Assembly: GCA_017525525.1 (NCBI GenBank)
Contig: JAFXSQ010000070.1
Location: 1-64,000 of the forward strand
Source of the DNA: Lachnospiraceae bacterium
Lineage (GTDB): Bacteria; Bacillota; Clostridia; Lachnospirales; Lachnospiraceae
Length of the DNA: 64,000 nucleotides
Direction of reading: 5' to 3'
The notes beneath the pieces were generated by a model. That model did not search any database and had not been told where the DNA came from. It saw only the letters and a program-made list of their open reading frames with translations. A program made the position numbers and the translations under genes. This document shows, piece after piece, positions 63,967 through 64,000 of this stretch; the stretch's first letter is position 1; the number at the start of each line of letters is the position of its first letter.

Positions 63967-64000
63967 AATGTAAACCTCTGAGATAACAACTTTAAAATTG

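Overview
The window reads as a chromosomal segment of a low/mid-GC Gram-positive anaerobe of class Clostridia, most likely family Lachnospiraceae (Butyrivibrio/Roseburia-like; this is inference). Supporting signs are strong AGGAGG-type ribosome sites, a DNPR-type MurE (meso-diaminopimelate peptidoglycan), the Firmicutes clusters priA-def-fmt-rsmB-rlmN-prpC-prkC-rsgA-rpe and pyrH-frr-uppS-cdsA-dxr-rseP, a PPi-type phosphofructokinase, an Mbl-flgF-flgG block laid out as in Bacillus, and comFC followed by a YvyF-type gene. Almost every gene is on the + strand. The exceptions are a three-gene minus-strand island (23.8-29.0 kb), pfp, and one lipoprotein.

Layout: 0.2-13 kb holds cell-wall and translation housekeeping genes plus the PASTA kinase/phosphatase pair. 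13-18.2 kb holds a PutP-like symporter, an unrecognised 509-aa protein with an alpha/beta-hydrolase, and a bactofilin with a long acidic arm. 18.2-23.5 kb is ribosome recycling and isoprenoid/phospholipid synthesis. 23.8-29.0 kb is a minus-strand island: a lipoprotein with a duplicated domain, a GNAT protein, and a 1115-aa protein ending in a calpain-like (C2) cysteine protease. It separates rseP from ispG, which are usually adjacent. 29.5-33.6 kb: ispG, two tRNAs, a biotin ligase with an atypical biotin loop, PPi-PFK and a 6S RNA. 33.6-41 kb: a YihY protein and an unusual ATP synthase operon. 41-46.4 kb: small alarmone synthetase, two-component system, rhomboid protease, YitT and a diacylglycerol-kinase-like protein. 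46.5-53.5 kb: a galactoside locus (GH2, GPH symporter, GH36). 53.7-64 kb: lipoprotein, Cys-repeat coiled-coil protein, PAS/GAF sensor, Mbl, flagellar rod genes, recD2, comFC, yvyF-like.

Most notable: (1) the ATP synthase operon has no separate delta gene; the C-terminal domain of delta is fused to the N-terminus of alpha, and the c subunit carries a roughly 70-residue N-terminal extension with a signal-like hydrophobic segment. (2) A large calpain-like protease with no visible secretion signal, in which the third triad position (Asn in calpains) reads Asp. (3) A DivIVA-like coiled coil with ten cysteines at exact multiples of 11 residues. (4) Abundant structured intergenic DNA: dispersed GATTCTTCGG palindromes next to ribosome sites, 88-bp and 73-bp tandem repeats, an ITR-bounded 183-bp element, and two roughly 300-bp palindromic elements filling the gap between the symporter and alpha-galactosidase genes.

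All calls come from reading the sequence and its translations; no database search was run.
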